A stretch of 28,767 bases of DNA from a virus, in the IMG/VR virus record IMGVR_UViG_3300024265_000171, positions 1-28,767 of that record; one strand, 5' to 3'. The position numbers were made by a program, and so were the translations under genes. The first letter of the stretch is position 1. Every line of letters starts with the position of its first letter. Shown piece by piece: positions 20,883-27,998 of this stretch. Under the pieces are notes generated by a model. It saw only the letters and a program-made list of their open reading frames with translations. It was not told the origin of the DNA and did no database searches.

Positions 20883-21044
20883 TTAATCAGCCCTCATTTC
20901 TTCAAGCATCTTTTCAATTCGTTCGTCGGCATCAATAATAGTAGTGTCGATTTCTTTCAAAGACTTACATGATTGCTCTGTCTCGCGCTCCTGCGCTCCA
21001 TTTTTGCCGTTAAATCTCTTTTTAATTCTATCGAGAAGATTCAC
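20883..21044 (-). CDS. Small charged helical protein in the lysis cassette, GTG start
   Basis: Fifty-three residues from a GTG at 21044, with AAGGAGACAGCGCA upstream, to the TAA at 20883. A basic N-terminus (LLDRIKKRFNGKNG) is followed by an acidic coiled-coil-like helix (LKEIDTTIIDADERIEKMLEEM). It overlaps the upstream membrane gene by 17 bases. It may be a cytoplasmic partner in lysis timing, but the function is unknown. Confidence 0.68.
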   Translation of the reverse strand: MNLLDRIKKRFNGKNGAQERETEQSCKSLKEIDTTIIDADERIEKMLEEMRAD

Positions 21045-21291
21045 TGCGCTGTCTCCTTACGATTTCTTCAAGCAAATCGGTTAGTTTTGTTGTGGTTTTA
21101 GCCATTGCCAGTGCTTGGCTAACCACTTCTTTATTATATGCATCCTTTGCATCCAAAACAACGCCCATTCTCTTGCGCTGTGTATATTGCTCGTATTTGG
21201 TCCAAAGGAGTAAAGCGAATATTAACATGCCAGTAGTACTCAAATCGGCAATTATCGGGTCTAAGATTTTAGTAACTATTGTTTCCCACAT
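21028..21291 (-). CDS. Single-span membrane protein, possible holin accessory or inner-membrane spanin
   Basis: Eighty-seven residues. One membrane helix at about 16-31 (LSTTGMLIFALLLWTKY) is followed by a basic turn (QRKRMG) and a long helix (VVSQALAMAKTTTKLTDLLEEIVRR). A membrane anchor plus coiled coil next to a lipoprotein gene is the arrangement of spanin pairs, but the sequence is not diagnostic and an antiholin is equally possible. Confidence 0.72.
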   Translation of the reverse strand: MWETIVTKILDPIIADLSTTGMLIFALLLWTKYEQYTQRKRMGVVLDAKDAYNKEVVSQALAMAKTTTKLTDLLEEIVRRQRSESSR

Positions 21292-21303
21292 CAGCTTCCT
21301 CCG

Positions 21304-21579
21304 CTACCTCTTCTTATCTGGATATATAAGATCTGAATTTAAATGATAAAGCATATGACGTATTTCATGAGAGAGAACTTCATGGCTTATATAAATCTTT
21401 CCAAACTTATCTTCCCCCTCGATTATAAGCAACCTGTGATCTTCCCACCAATATCCGAACTTGTCTAGTTTAGGTACTATCAAAACCTCAAACGCAGGAA
21501 CCTTAATGGTAATATTTTTGGCTATAGGAGTGGCGCAACTAACAAAAAATATTAGACTAAGTAATAACATTGTTCTCAT
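21304..21579 (-). CDS. Small lipoprotein with HEIRH zinc-protease-like motif
   Basis: Ninety-one residues. The signal peptide MRTMLLLSLIFFVSC has a lipobox-like VSC with Cys15, so the mature protein would be a lipidated envelope protein. The C-terminal half has SHEVLSHEIRHMLYHL, where His71-Glu72-x-x-His75 fits the HExxH zinc-metalloprotease signature. The protein is far shorter than known gluzincins and no third ligand can be assigned. AGGAGTGTAGA precedes the start. Its place in the lysis cassette suggests an outer-membrane spanin-like or envelope-cleaving role; both are inference. Confidence 0.75.
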   Translation of the reverse strand: MRTMLLLSLIFFVSCATPIAKNITIKVPAFEVLIVPKLDKFGYWWEDHRLLIIEGEDKFGKIYISHEVLSHEIRHMLYHLNSDLIYPDKKR

Positions 21580-21580
21580 T

Positions 21581-22438
21581 CTACACTCCTACCCCCATTA
21601 CCTTTCCAATGCTCGCACTAGTTACTCCATCCACCTTACCCGGAGAAGCGACTCCGCAGAATTTATGCGCCCATCCAGCAACTTGTCTCATCATCCAAAT
21701 TGGCACATGCTCAAACATCCCGTATGGATTTAAGTATAGTTCTGCTATTTCTTGTAGAGTTAGTTCTTGGTTATACACAGAAACAAATGAAAGTAAGCCA
21801 TTCCACTCATTCCCTCCCGCAACAACGTCTGTCCCTATTATGTTCCTAGCGTCTAATCCAGCAAACGCACCTGTCGCTGTCAGTGTTTGTGACATGCCAT
21901 CTACATAAGCCTTGAAATTTCCTTGTATTGTAGCTCCAGCCCCATTGTATGAAACAGCATAATCTCTAGTAAATCCCAACATCTTTGCTGGTGGATAGCC
22001 TGTCCTTTGTCTTGTCCAACCAGCATCATTGCTGCCAAAGAATAATCCGTAATAGCTAGGGCTGCTAAGCTCATCATTGCTTACACCAAAAACAAAACTA
22101 CCAGAATTGGTTTTTAATGTTAAGATTATGGGATATGCATAGGAATCTTCCCATGCATCAACTTTTCCCCTTCCAACAAGAGTGAATGGACGGCCTGTAT
22201 CCAAGAAAATCTTATCAGTTCCTAAATCCACATACCCAGTAGAACCGTCAAAGTCTATACCACCAGCTATCCAGCCTGTTCCACCTTGCAACTCTCCCTC
22301 ATTACCATTTCCACTCAAGTCATAAATCCGATCACCAGCACCTTCATTCATTACCCAATAACCGACCAATCCCCTTGACAAAGGATGCCTCCAATTAATC
22401 TGAGTGCCGGGCAAGGGTTTTTGAAGCTGTGAACCCAT
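21581..22438 (-). CDS. LamG/concanavalin-A-like domain protein, probable receptor or glycan binder
   Basis: Two hundred and eighty-five residues. SRGLVGYWVMNEGAGDRIYDLSGNGNEG (about 21-48), then GGIDFDGSTGYVDLG, and later FKAYVDGMSQTL ... WNGLLSFVSVYNQELTLQEIAELY are the hallmarks of LamG-type jelly-roll lectin domains, in the order used by LamG_3 members. In phages these sit on tail tips or fibres and bind host polysaccharide. The start overlaps the previous stop (TAATG). The C-terminal ~50 residues differ in composition and may be a chaperone or trimer segment. Confidence 0.85.
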   Translation of the reverse strand: MGSQLQKPLPGTQINWRHPLSRGLVGYWVMNEGAGDRIYDLSGNGNEGELQGGTGWIAGGIDFDGSTGYVDLGTDKIFLDTGRPFTLVGRGKVDAWEDSYAYPIILTLKTNSGSFVFGVSNDELSSPSYYGLFFGSNDAGWTRQRTGYPPAKMLGFTRDYAVSYNGAGATIQGNFKAYVDGMSQTLTATGAFAGLDARNIIGTDVVAGGNEWNGLLSFVSVYNQELTLQEIAELYLNPYGMFEHVPIWMMRQVAGWAHKFCGVASPGKVDGVTSASIGKVMGVGV

Positions 22439-23082
22439 TATATCCCCGTATTTAAAGTATAAGCCGAAAAAGTATAAACATCTGGTCCATCTGTATCATA
22501 GTCAGCATTATAAATTATTCTTATTCTACTTAATGAAAGGCAGTCTATTGTTAATGTCCACTGAGCCACAACCTCACTCCGAGCATCATCAATGTCCATA
22601 ATCACAGATGCAGCATTAGTTTGTTCATTAGCAAGACCGTCAAGAATGGTGATTGTGTCAGCGCCGTCGCCGCCATTTGCTGTCTGAAAAACGACCTCCG
22701 AATTAGCAGCTGTTGTGTTTTTGATGAATTTAAACTTGCCGTCATTGTCAATCCCGGCAGTTGCAGGATTAGTACAGGCAATTTCTGTTTCACCGGCTGG
22801 TTCAGTAGCATCAAATGCAAGCGGAGCAACCGGAGTTCCAACAGGTCCGACAAATCGAGTATAGTTTGTCCAGTCATCTTTAGCTGGCGTTGCTTCTCCC
22901 GTAGTCTGAATAATAACTTCAGGTTGGCCGGTTGATGCAACCGCTTCGCCCAAAACGGCTTTAATATTTAAAGTAACCTGATAAGCAGTACTTACGTCAA
23001 GCTCGGTGCCGAGTCGCATGGCAGTATTTGCCGTCAAAACCCATTCATCAAGCGTTGTTTGTGATCCTTTTGTTAGTGCCAT
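22438..23082 (-). CDS. Probable virion/tail structural protein, 214 residues
   Basis: MALTKGSQTTLDEWVLTANTAMRLGTELDVSTAY and the Ala/Thr/Gly-rich beta-strand character are typical of phage fibre or baseplate proteins. No catalytic motif. GGAGATGTAAA precedes the start. It lies between the tail-fibre group and the LamG protein on the same strand and may be the tail-tip component linking them; that is inferred from position. Confidence 0.72.
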   Translation of the reverse strand: MALTKGSQTTLDEWVLTANTAMRLGTELDVSTAYQVTLNIKAVLGEAVASTGQPEVIIQTTGEATPAKDDWTNYTRFVGPVGTPVAPLAFDATEPAGETEIACTNPATAGIDNDGKFKFIKNTTAANSEVVFQTANGGDGADTITILDGLANEQTNAASVIMDIDDARSEVVAQWTLTIDCLSLSRIRIIYNADYDTDGPDVYTFSAYTLNTGI

Positions 23083-23083
23083 T

Positions 23084-23365
23084 TTACATCTCCAAATTAT
23101 TATTTAAAAAAGTTACAAGATTATCCATTTTAGCATGATTAAAAACCTGCTGTTCATTTTTATATCCGTTGATAGCAGACTGCATTAATCCTAAAATTTC
23201 TTGTTGTTTGGCATCAATATCCTCACCAAAACGATATTTGATCGAAAAGTTCTTGCTGTGAACTTCAACATCTTCGTTAAATATTTTGAGATTCACTACA
23301 ATATTCCACATCTTTGGCATTGTTTCCAAGACAGAAACCTTTGATATTTCTATTTTTAAAGCCAT
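23084..23365 (-). CDS. Small phage protein, possible fibre chaperone
   Basis: Ninety-three residues. The N-terminal half is beta-rich (LKIEISKVSVL, WNIVVNLKIF) and the C-terminal half helical (AKQQEILGLMQSAINGYKNEQQVF). The position between fibre genes and the small size recall tail-fibre assembly chaperones, but no family is recognised. AAAAGGAGTAGCTC precedes the start. Confidence 0.7.
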   Translation of the reverse strand: MALKIEISKVSVLETMPKMWNIVVNLKIFNEDVEVHSKNFSIKYRFGEDIDAKQQEILGLMQSAINGYKNEQQVFNHAKMDNLVTFLNNNLEM

Positions 23366-23377
23366 GAGCTACTCCTT

Positions 23378-24286
23378 TTAAGCAATTTCTACCCAAGAAT
23401 TAGATGGATCAAACAGAATCGTATTTGTATCTGGCTGCTGATAACCGACAACCCTAACTATGTCAGCACTTCCACTTGGCCTAGTCGTCGTCATTCCTCC
23501 AGCAGTCGTAGCGTCAACATAGAGCGCATCACCAGGACTTGTCCAGTTCCAATCATCCTCCCTGATATAGCCGTATTTTAAAAGTACACATGCATCACCG
23601 TCAGACGCCCCGGAAGATATAACCATTGCCAACTCAACATCTCCCGCCGTTGCCTCTGCATCTGCATCAGTCTTTTCCCACCTACCATCAGCATTAGCAA
23701 GATAAACAAGCTCTCCGAATGCAGCACTCGCATATCCAATTACCCCTGTTGCTGTGATGCCTGAGTATTTACCATCGGCTGAAATGGCTGAGTCGAGTAA
23801 GATTGGATTTTCAGCAACCGTAAGTGTTCCACCTATCGTAAGAGCCGCAACTGTCGCACTTCCAGATGTATTGATATTATAGGTATCTTCATCGGTATGA
23901 GTAGACATTGCATGTGCAGCAGCGGTAGTTGCTGTAATAAGAAAGCCATTTGTATCAAGGACTGCTATCTTTACACCGTCTGTATGTAGAGAATACCCAA
24001 TCCCAAGCGACATTGTTTCTGGGATAATATATCTCGGATTACCTCCATCAGCCGGATCAAGCCTAAGTGTAATATCCACTGCAGCACTATGCGTATTAAC
24101 CAAGGTTATCGCCATAACAACGACTATATCCCCAGCTGTATAAAGTGCGGCAGTCAAGGTATCAGACAACGATCCCGCGGCGAGTTGAGTCAGCACATCT
24201 CCAACCAACCCATGAAAGGTATAATCAACAACCGCATCTACACTTGCTCCACCTTCCAAAACATCTGTATTGTCAAGAACTAACAC
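23378..24286 (-). CDS. Tail-fibre-like or capsid-decoration structural protein
   Basis: Three hundred and two residues from a GTG at 24286, immediately after the upstream TGA and with TCGGAGGA placed correctly for it. The N-terminal ~115 residues are a beta-sandwich-like region. A linker with repeated Thr/Ala strands (SGSATVAALTIGGTLTVAEN) follows. The C-terminal ~120 residues (GELVYLANADGRWEKTDADA ... GYIREDDWNWTSPGDALYVD ... RVVGYQQPDTNTILFDPS) form a domain found repeatedly at the C-termini of phage fibre and decoration proteins. Structural, no enzyme motif. Confidence 0.78.
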   Translation of the reverse strand: MLVLDNTDVLEGGASVDAVVDYTFHGLVGDVLTQLAAGSLSDTLTAALYTAGDIVVVMAITLVNTHSAAVDITLRLDPADGGNPRYIIPETMSLGIGYSLHTDGVKIAVLDTNGFLITATTAAAHAMSTHTDEDTYNINTSGSATVAALTIGGTLTVAENPILLDSAISADGKYSGITATGVIGYASAAFGELVYLANADGRWEKTDADAEATAGDVELAMVISSGASDGDACVLLKYGYIREDDWNWTSPGDALYVDATTAGGMTTTRPSGSADIVRVVGYQQPDTNTILFDPSNSWVEIA

Positions 24287-25948
24287 TCACATTCCTCCGA
24301 AGACAACTGCCCACTTAATTGCCTCAGCCTTATGATTATGCAAACTTCCTGCATCAGAGCTTCCCCCGACAAGAGCTGTATGCCTTGCCGAAGTCAAATG
24401 GTAATGCTCAGCAGCAGTTCCACCCAGCAAACCTGCCAAATTCTCATGATCCGAAGCTTGAGCCGCTGTAAACTGAGTTTCCCAAACTGACTGAACTTGA
24501 ACTGGAGCATCAACTCCTTGCTTAATTATAATCCGTCCGATAAGAACAGAATGCTCAACATGATGTGCGCTTAAATTAGTTGGGGGTGCTTCTGCTTCTG
24601 CTCCAGCAGCACTGACAAACTGTGCTTGTCCATATACAATAGCTATCTCGTCATCGTCTGCTTCGACATAAATCCAAAGATTACAATATTTGTTATTAGC
24701 AAGGTTTGCAAGCGCAGCAGCTCCGGTCTGGGTTATATCATTCCACTTATCAACCCTATATTGATAGAGATCATCATCATACCAGTCACCCTGATCGTCT
24801 AAATAATACGCTTCGAACGTATCTGCATCCCCCACACTCGTAAACTGTGTTATGGGGAACTCGTTTAATAAACCCCAAAGGGTTCCCCCGCTTACAGTTA
24901 ATCTTCTCGTAGCAGTTACACCTGGTACGAGTCCACCAATATGATTATCTCGAATTAAATGTCCCTGTCCTCGAAACCTCTCGATTATATTGGTAATCCC
25001 GTCAGTAACCCACCAAGGATTTTGCAAAATATGCAAGGTCCCACCAACATTAACTACACTTCCCAGAGAAAATTCCGTATCAAGGTCATAAGTATCGGCT
25101 GTCCTTACATCAACCACAGGAGGCGTGCCATAAACCACACCAAGGAACCGAGTCGTGTCTGTAGGAATAGCCTTATCCGCTTGAGCCCAATCAAAGCTTA
25201 ACAATTCTGCGGTATCATCATCGGTTGCTTTGATAAATCCAGTCCCAAGAGCAACCCTGACAACTTCACCGCCAATATCAGAAATAACCCCTCCGGTTGC
25301 CCTACCCGCCGACCCAAAAAGATTTATGTATTCTCTAACATTTGTGTAGGTGGCTCCAGCGATAATAGGGATTCCTATCTTCTCGGCACCAGAAGCACCA
25401 CCAGCAGTAGTCGCACTTAGCTCGGTTTCCGTGTAATACCTCGCATCATGAATATGCAAACCACCTGCATCGCTTCCGTCTGTAAGTGTTTCCAACTCCG
25501 TCCCCGTAGCCGTGGTGTCAGCATGATCGGCAATATCGTGGTCAGATCCAGGTTGAGCAGGAACTAATTCAGACTCAAAGATAGATTCATCAGAATTGAA
25601 ATTCTTTAGATAACACGTATAGACAAATATAACTGCATGATCGCCAGCAGGAGAAGGAGTGCCGCTAAAAGCGTACTCTCCCGCCGTGTTAAACGTAGTG
25701 GTGATATTATTTCCGCCCGAGTCAACAGGCGTTTCCCACGTTGGCTTCCCGTTTGACAGAATAGAAACAAGCGCGTCCGTGTCCGTACCCCACTCGTCTA
25801 AAACAAATACCACATCCGGGCCATTGCCAGCGGGTTTCGTAATCGTACCGCTTGTTATACCGCTACCAGCAGTGTCAAACCAAGTGGCTTTAATGTTTTT
25901 TTCTGCTACGTTTACAGGTTGTGGTATGCCATTTATGATTTCGGTCAT
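24287..25948 (-). CDS. Tail fibre / tail appendage protein
   Basis: Five hundred and fifty-three residues. The N-terminal ~45 residues (MTEIINGIPQPVNVAEKN) are the anchor duplicated at 26748-26880. An Ig-like or beta-rich region follows. HDIADHADTTATGTELETL and DHENLAGLLGGTAAEHYHLT are His-containing fibre motifs of the LGGTxxEHYHLT kind common in phage tail proteins, at both the middle and the C-terminus. It ends in the short WAVVFGGM. The start has only a weak AAAGG upstream. Likely receptor-contacting, since such genes vary fast and are favoured sites of cassette exchange. Confidence 0.82.
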   Translation of the reverse strand: MTEIINGIPQPVNVAEKNIKATWFDTAGSGITSGTITKPAGNGPDVVFVLDEWGTDTDALVSILSNGKPTWETPVDSGGNNITTTFNTAGEYAFSGTPSPAGDHAVIFVYTCYLKNFNSDESIFESELVPAQPGSDHDIADHADTTATGTELETLTDGSDAGGLHIHDARYYTETELSATTAGGASGAEKIGIPIIAGATYTNVREYINLFGSAGRATGGVISDIGGEVVRVALGTGFIKATDDDTAELLSFDWAQADKAIPTDTTRFLGVVYGTPPVVDVRTADTYDLDTEFSLGSVVNVGGTLHILQNPWWVTDGITNIIERFRGQGHLIRDNHIGGLVPGVTATRRLTVSGGTLWGLLNEFPITQFTSVGDADTFEAYYLDDQGDWYDDDLYQYRVDKWNDITQTGAAALANLANNKYCNLWIYVEADDDEIAIVYGQAQFVSAAGAEAEAPPTNLSAHHVEHSVLIGRIIIKQGVDAPVQVQSVWETQFTAAQASDHENLAGLLGGTAAEHYHLTSARHTALVGGSSDAGSLHNHKAEAIKWAVVFGGM

Positions 25949-25958
25949 TTAAAAGCCT

Positions 25959-26546
25959 TTAATAATTAACATAGCGAAACCCAATCGCCCATTCTATATC
26001 CTTCAAAGTCAATCCCCTATATTTAATTCTCTCTTGTTCTGTAAGCGGCCACCGTTTATTCTTAGAACAGTTAAGTTTATTCGAAAGTATTTGCAAATTT
26101 CGCTCATGATGTTTTCCGTTTTTAGCCAAAGGCTTAATATGGTCAACAACATATCCCCCAATTTTAAGTGAATTAAAATATTTACACAAACTATATAAAA
26201 ACATAATTTTAGAGAAGACACTATCGTCTGGTTTTTGGCTTTTTATTCTTGCCTTTCTTTTTCGTTGCATGTGACATTTATATCTTTTCGACTGTGACAA
26301 ACCATGTTTATAGTAGATGTGGTTTTTTCCGGGTTGGAATAAATTTTTACTTTTCTTGGCAGCCTCTCTCGTTAAACACCCACATGATCTGGTTTCTCCA
26401 ATTCTAAGACCAGACCCAACAGCACTGACTGTACCACCACAGTCGCACTTACACTCCCATATCGCATGACTGTTTTTAATACCAGCCATTTTTAATACAG
26501 TCAGCCTTCCGAATTTTTGCCCATTTAATTCCAAAATTTTCCCCAT
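25959..26546 (-). CDS. HNH homing-type endonuclease with N-terminal zinc-binding domain
   Basis: One hundred and ninety-five residues. The N-terminal ~60 (GRLTVL ... WECKCDCGGTVSAVGSGLRIGETRSCGCL) is the cysteine-rich DNA-binding module of many phage homing nucleases, with Cys at 32, 34, 36, 55 and 57. A basic linker (about 85-105) leads to the HNH core VVDHIKPLAKNGKHHERNLQILSNKLN (133-159), with DH at 135-136, Asn150 and Asn157. It lies between the fibre gene and an ochre-interrupted partial copy of that gene's 5' end, so it probably inserted in, or co-mobilised with, this exchange point. It starts one base after an upstream in-frame TAA. Confidence 0.9.
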   Translation of the reverse strand: MGKILELNGQKFGRLTVLKMAGIKNSHAIWECKCDCGGTVSAVGSGLRIGETRSCGCLTREAAKKSKNLFQPGKNHIYYKHGLSQSKRYKCHMQRKRKARIKSQKPDDSVFSKIMFLYSLCKYFNSLKIGGYVVDHIKPLAKNGKHHERNLQILSNKLNCSKNKRWPLTEQERIKYRGLTLKDIEWAIGFRYVNY

Positions 26547-26547
26547 T

Positions 26548-26880
26548 TTATATTATCCAAACAATAGAACCAAAAGAAAAAAATATAGCAATATTAACAA
26601 GAAAAAATTCTCTCTTTCTGTCAGGCGAAATCGTGAAGATATCTCTTTGCGCGACATTAACCCCTTTAAGCGTTGACTTCCAGATAGCCACCTTTGGAAT
26701 AGTCGTGCTTGTATTAGCGCCCGATTAGCATATTTTGAAAACGGAATCGACTCCCGCACCAGCGGGTTTCGATACCGTGCCGCTTGTTGTTCCCGAACCA
26801 GCCGTTGAAAACCAGGTGGCCTTAACATTTTTCTCTCCTACATTAACAGGTTGTGGTATACCGTTTATAATTTCGGTCAT
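26548..26880 (-). pseudogene. Partial second copy of the tail-fibre 5' end, broken by an in-frame TAA
   Basis: From the ATG at 26880 the first ~43 codons (MTEIINGIPQPVNVGEKNVK, then ATWFSTAGSGTTSGTVSKPAG) match the intact fibre N-terminus with few amino-acid changes and mostly third-base differences. After SVFKIC a TAA falls at 26725-26727. The same frame then stays open a further 58 codons to the TAA at 26548, ending in a hydrophobic stretch (FFLVNIAIFFSFGSIVWII). The leader before the ATG also resembles that of the fibre gene. The region beyond the anchor does not clearly match the intact gene. Confidence 0.7.
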
Positions 26881-26889
26881 TTTAGAACC

Positions 26890-27375
26890 TTAAGCTTTGC
26901 CGACTACCGTGATTCCGGTTTTTGAAGGCTTGTATCTCAGGTGCCAGGTGATCGCTCCGGCAGTTGGGGTGCTATTGCTCATAATCATGTCAATCGTTCC
27001 CGGAGGCAATATTAAAGGCGTGGAACAACCCAGAGGTAACGCCGTGGCTGGCTCTGCATAAACAACCGCATCTCCAATAGCACCAGTAATATATGCCCAT
27101 GTGTTTACGATAACAGACTGAAGATCAACCGCAGTACACATCACAGTATCAGCACCGGCAGTCGGATCCATCTGTAGCTGCATTGTACTTGCACCACCAG
27201 ACGTAACCGCCGTTGTGAATTCCCCGATAAGCGATATGACCTCAATCGCCCCGCCTGTAATCGTAAAGATGTCGGCCACCGTTCCCCCGGTTACAACCTG
27301 AGCACCGGCAGATACGGCTTTTTCGGCCATGTCTAAAAGAGCTTCATAAACTTTTCCATCGACCAATTCAGTCAT
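26890..27375 (-). CDS. Virion structural protein, 161 residues
   Basis: AGGAGGACGGT precedes the start. The sequence is Ala/Gly/Thr-rich with predicted strands (VTGGTVADIFTITGGAIEVISLIGEF, TIDMIMSNSTPTAGAITWHLRYKP), typical of a small beta-barrel virion protein such as a decoration or tail-associated protein. No known motif. Ends 10 bases before the fibre-fragment ATG. Confidence 0.72.
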   Translation of the reverse strand: MTELVDGKVYEALLDMAEKAVSAGAQVVTGGTVADIFTITGGAIEVISLIGEFTTAVTSGGASTMQLQMDPTAGADTVMCTAVDLQSVIVNTWAYITGAIGDAVVYAEPATALPLGCSTPLILPPGTIDMIMSNSTPTAGAITWHLRYKPSKTGITVVGKA

Positions 27376-27384
27376 ACCGTCCTC

Positions 27385-27987
27385 CTACACCAATGCTCTT
27401 GTAAATAATGTAAGGCCCCAGGTGTTCGTATCTGCATTGGCAAATCTACAATCGAGCTTATCGCCAGAAGCCATGGGTTTAGGATCATCAAACATATAAT
27501 TGATCCACTGTTGCCCGTTCATATCTTTTGTATAAATCCGATTATCCCAGGCAGAACCCTTGGCCGCATCAACAGTAATGGTGAATTCTTCAGAAGCCGT
27601 GGCTGCTGCTGCGTCCAATGTGAGATAAAATCCCAGGAATTCCCAAGGGGGTCCGGCCCGAAGTTCACCCTGCATCCATGTGTCATAGGTGAACATAGTT
27701 TTCCAAGTATCGGTATTAGCTAATGTTTCAGCTACATACTTGGCGTAAATCAACATACTGTTTGCATCGGGCAAGCTGACTATAGTTCTTAAGCCATTGT
27801 AATTGGTGGTAGCTTCGATGTAAAGCAAGCTGCCAGCCAATAATCCATGCCCCGTATCAGCCAGATCGGTCGTGTACGGAGGATTTACGCTGTCACCTTC
27901 GATAGCGGCCGCAGCGTTGAACGTACCGTTCATTGCTTTAGCCCCAGTGAAAAACCATTCATCCCGTTTGTTTTTAGGTAAAACCAT
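27385..27987 (-). CDS. Virion structural protein, 200 residues
   Basis: AGGAGACAGAAA precedes the start. Beta-rich, with a jelly-roll look (EFLGFYLTLDAAAATASEEFTITVDAAKGS, then WINYMFDDPKPMASGDKLDCRF) like phage proteins of the tail-hub or decoration type. No catalytic motif and the exact role is unknown. It follows the LPD38 gene closely on the same strand. Confidence 0.72.
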   Translation of the reverse strand: MVLPKNKRDEWFFTGAKAMNGTFNAAAAIEGDSVNPPYTTDLADTGHGLLAGSLLYIEATTNYNGLRTIVSLPDANSMLIYAKYVAETLANTDTWKTMFTYDTWMQGELRAGPPWEFLGFYLTLDAAAATASEEFTITVDAAKGSAWDNRIYTKDMNGQQWINYMFDDPKPMASGDKLDCRFANADTNTWGLTLFTRALV

Positions 27988-27998
27988 TTTTCTGTCTC

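Noticed and set aside
26553-26828. A 91-codon frame overlapping the fibre fragment
   Set aside because: It is a different frame of sequence that clearly encodes the fibre anchor; the product is Arg/Gln-rich with no plausible start signal.
24287-26880. Diversity-generating retroelement with template and variable repeats
   Set aside because: The two anchor copies differ mainly at third codon positions without A-specific change, and no reverse transcriptase is present.
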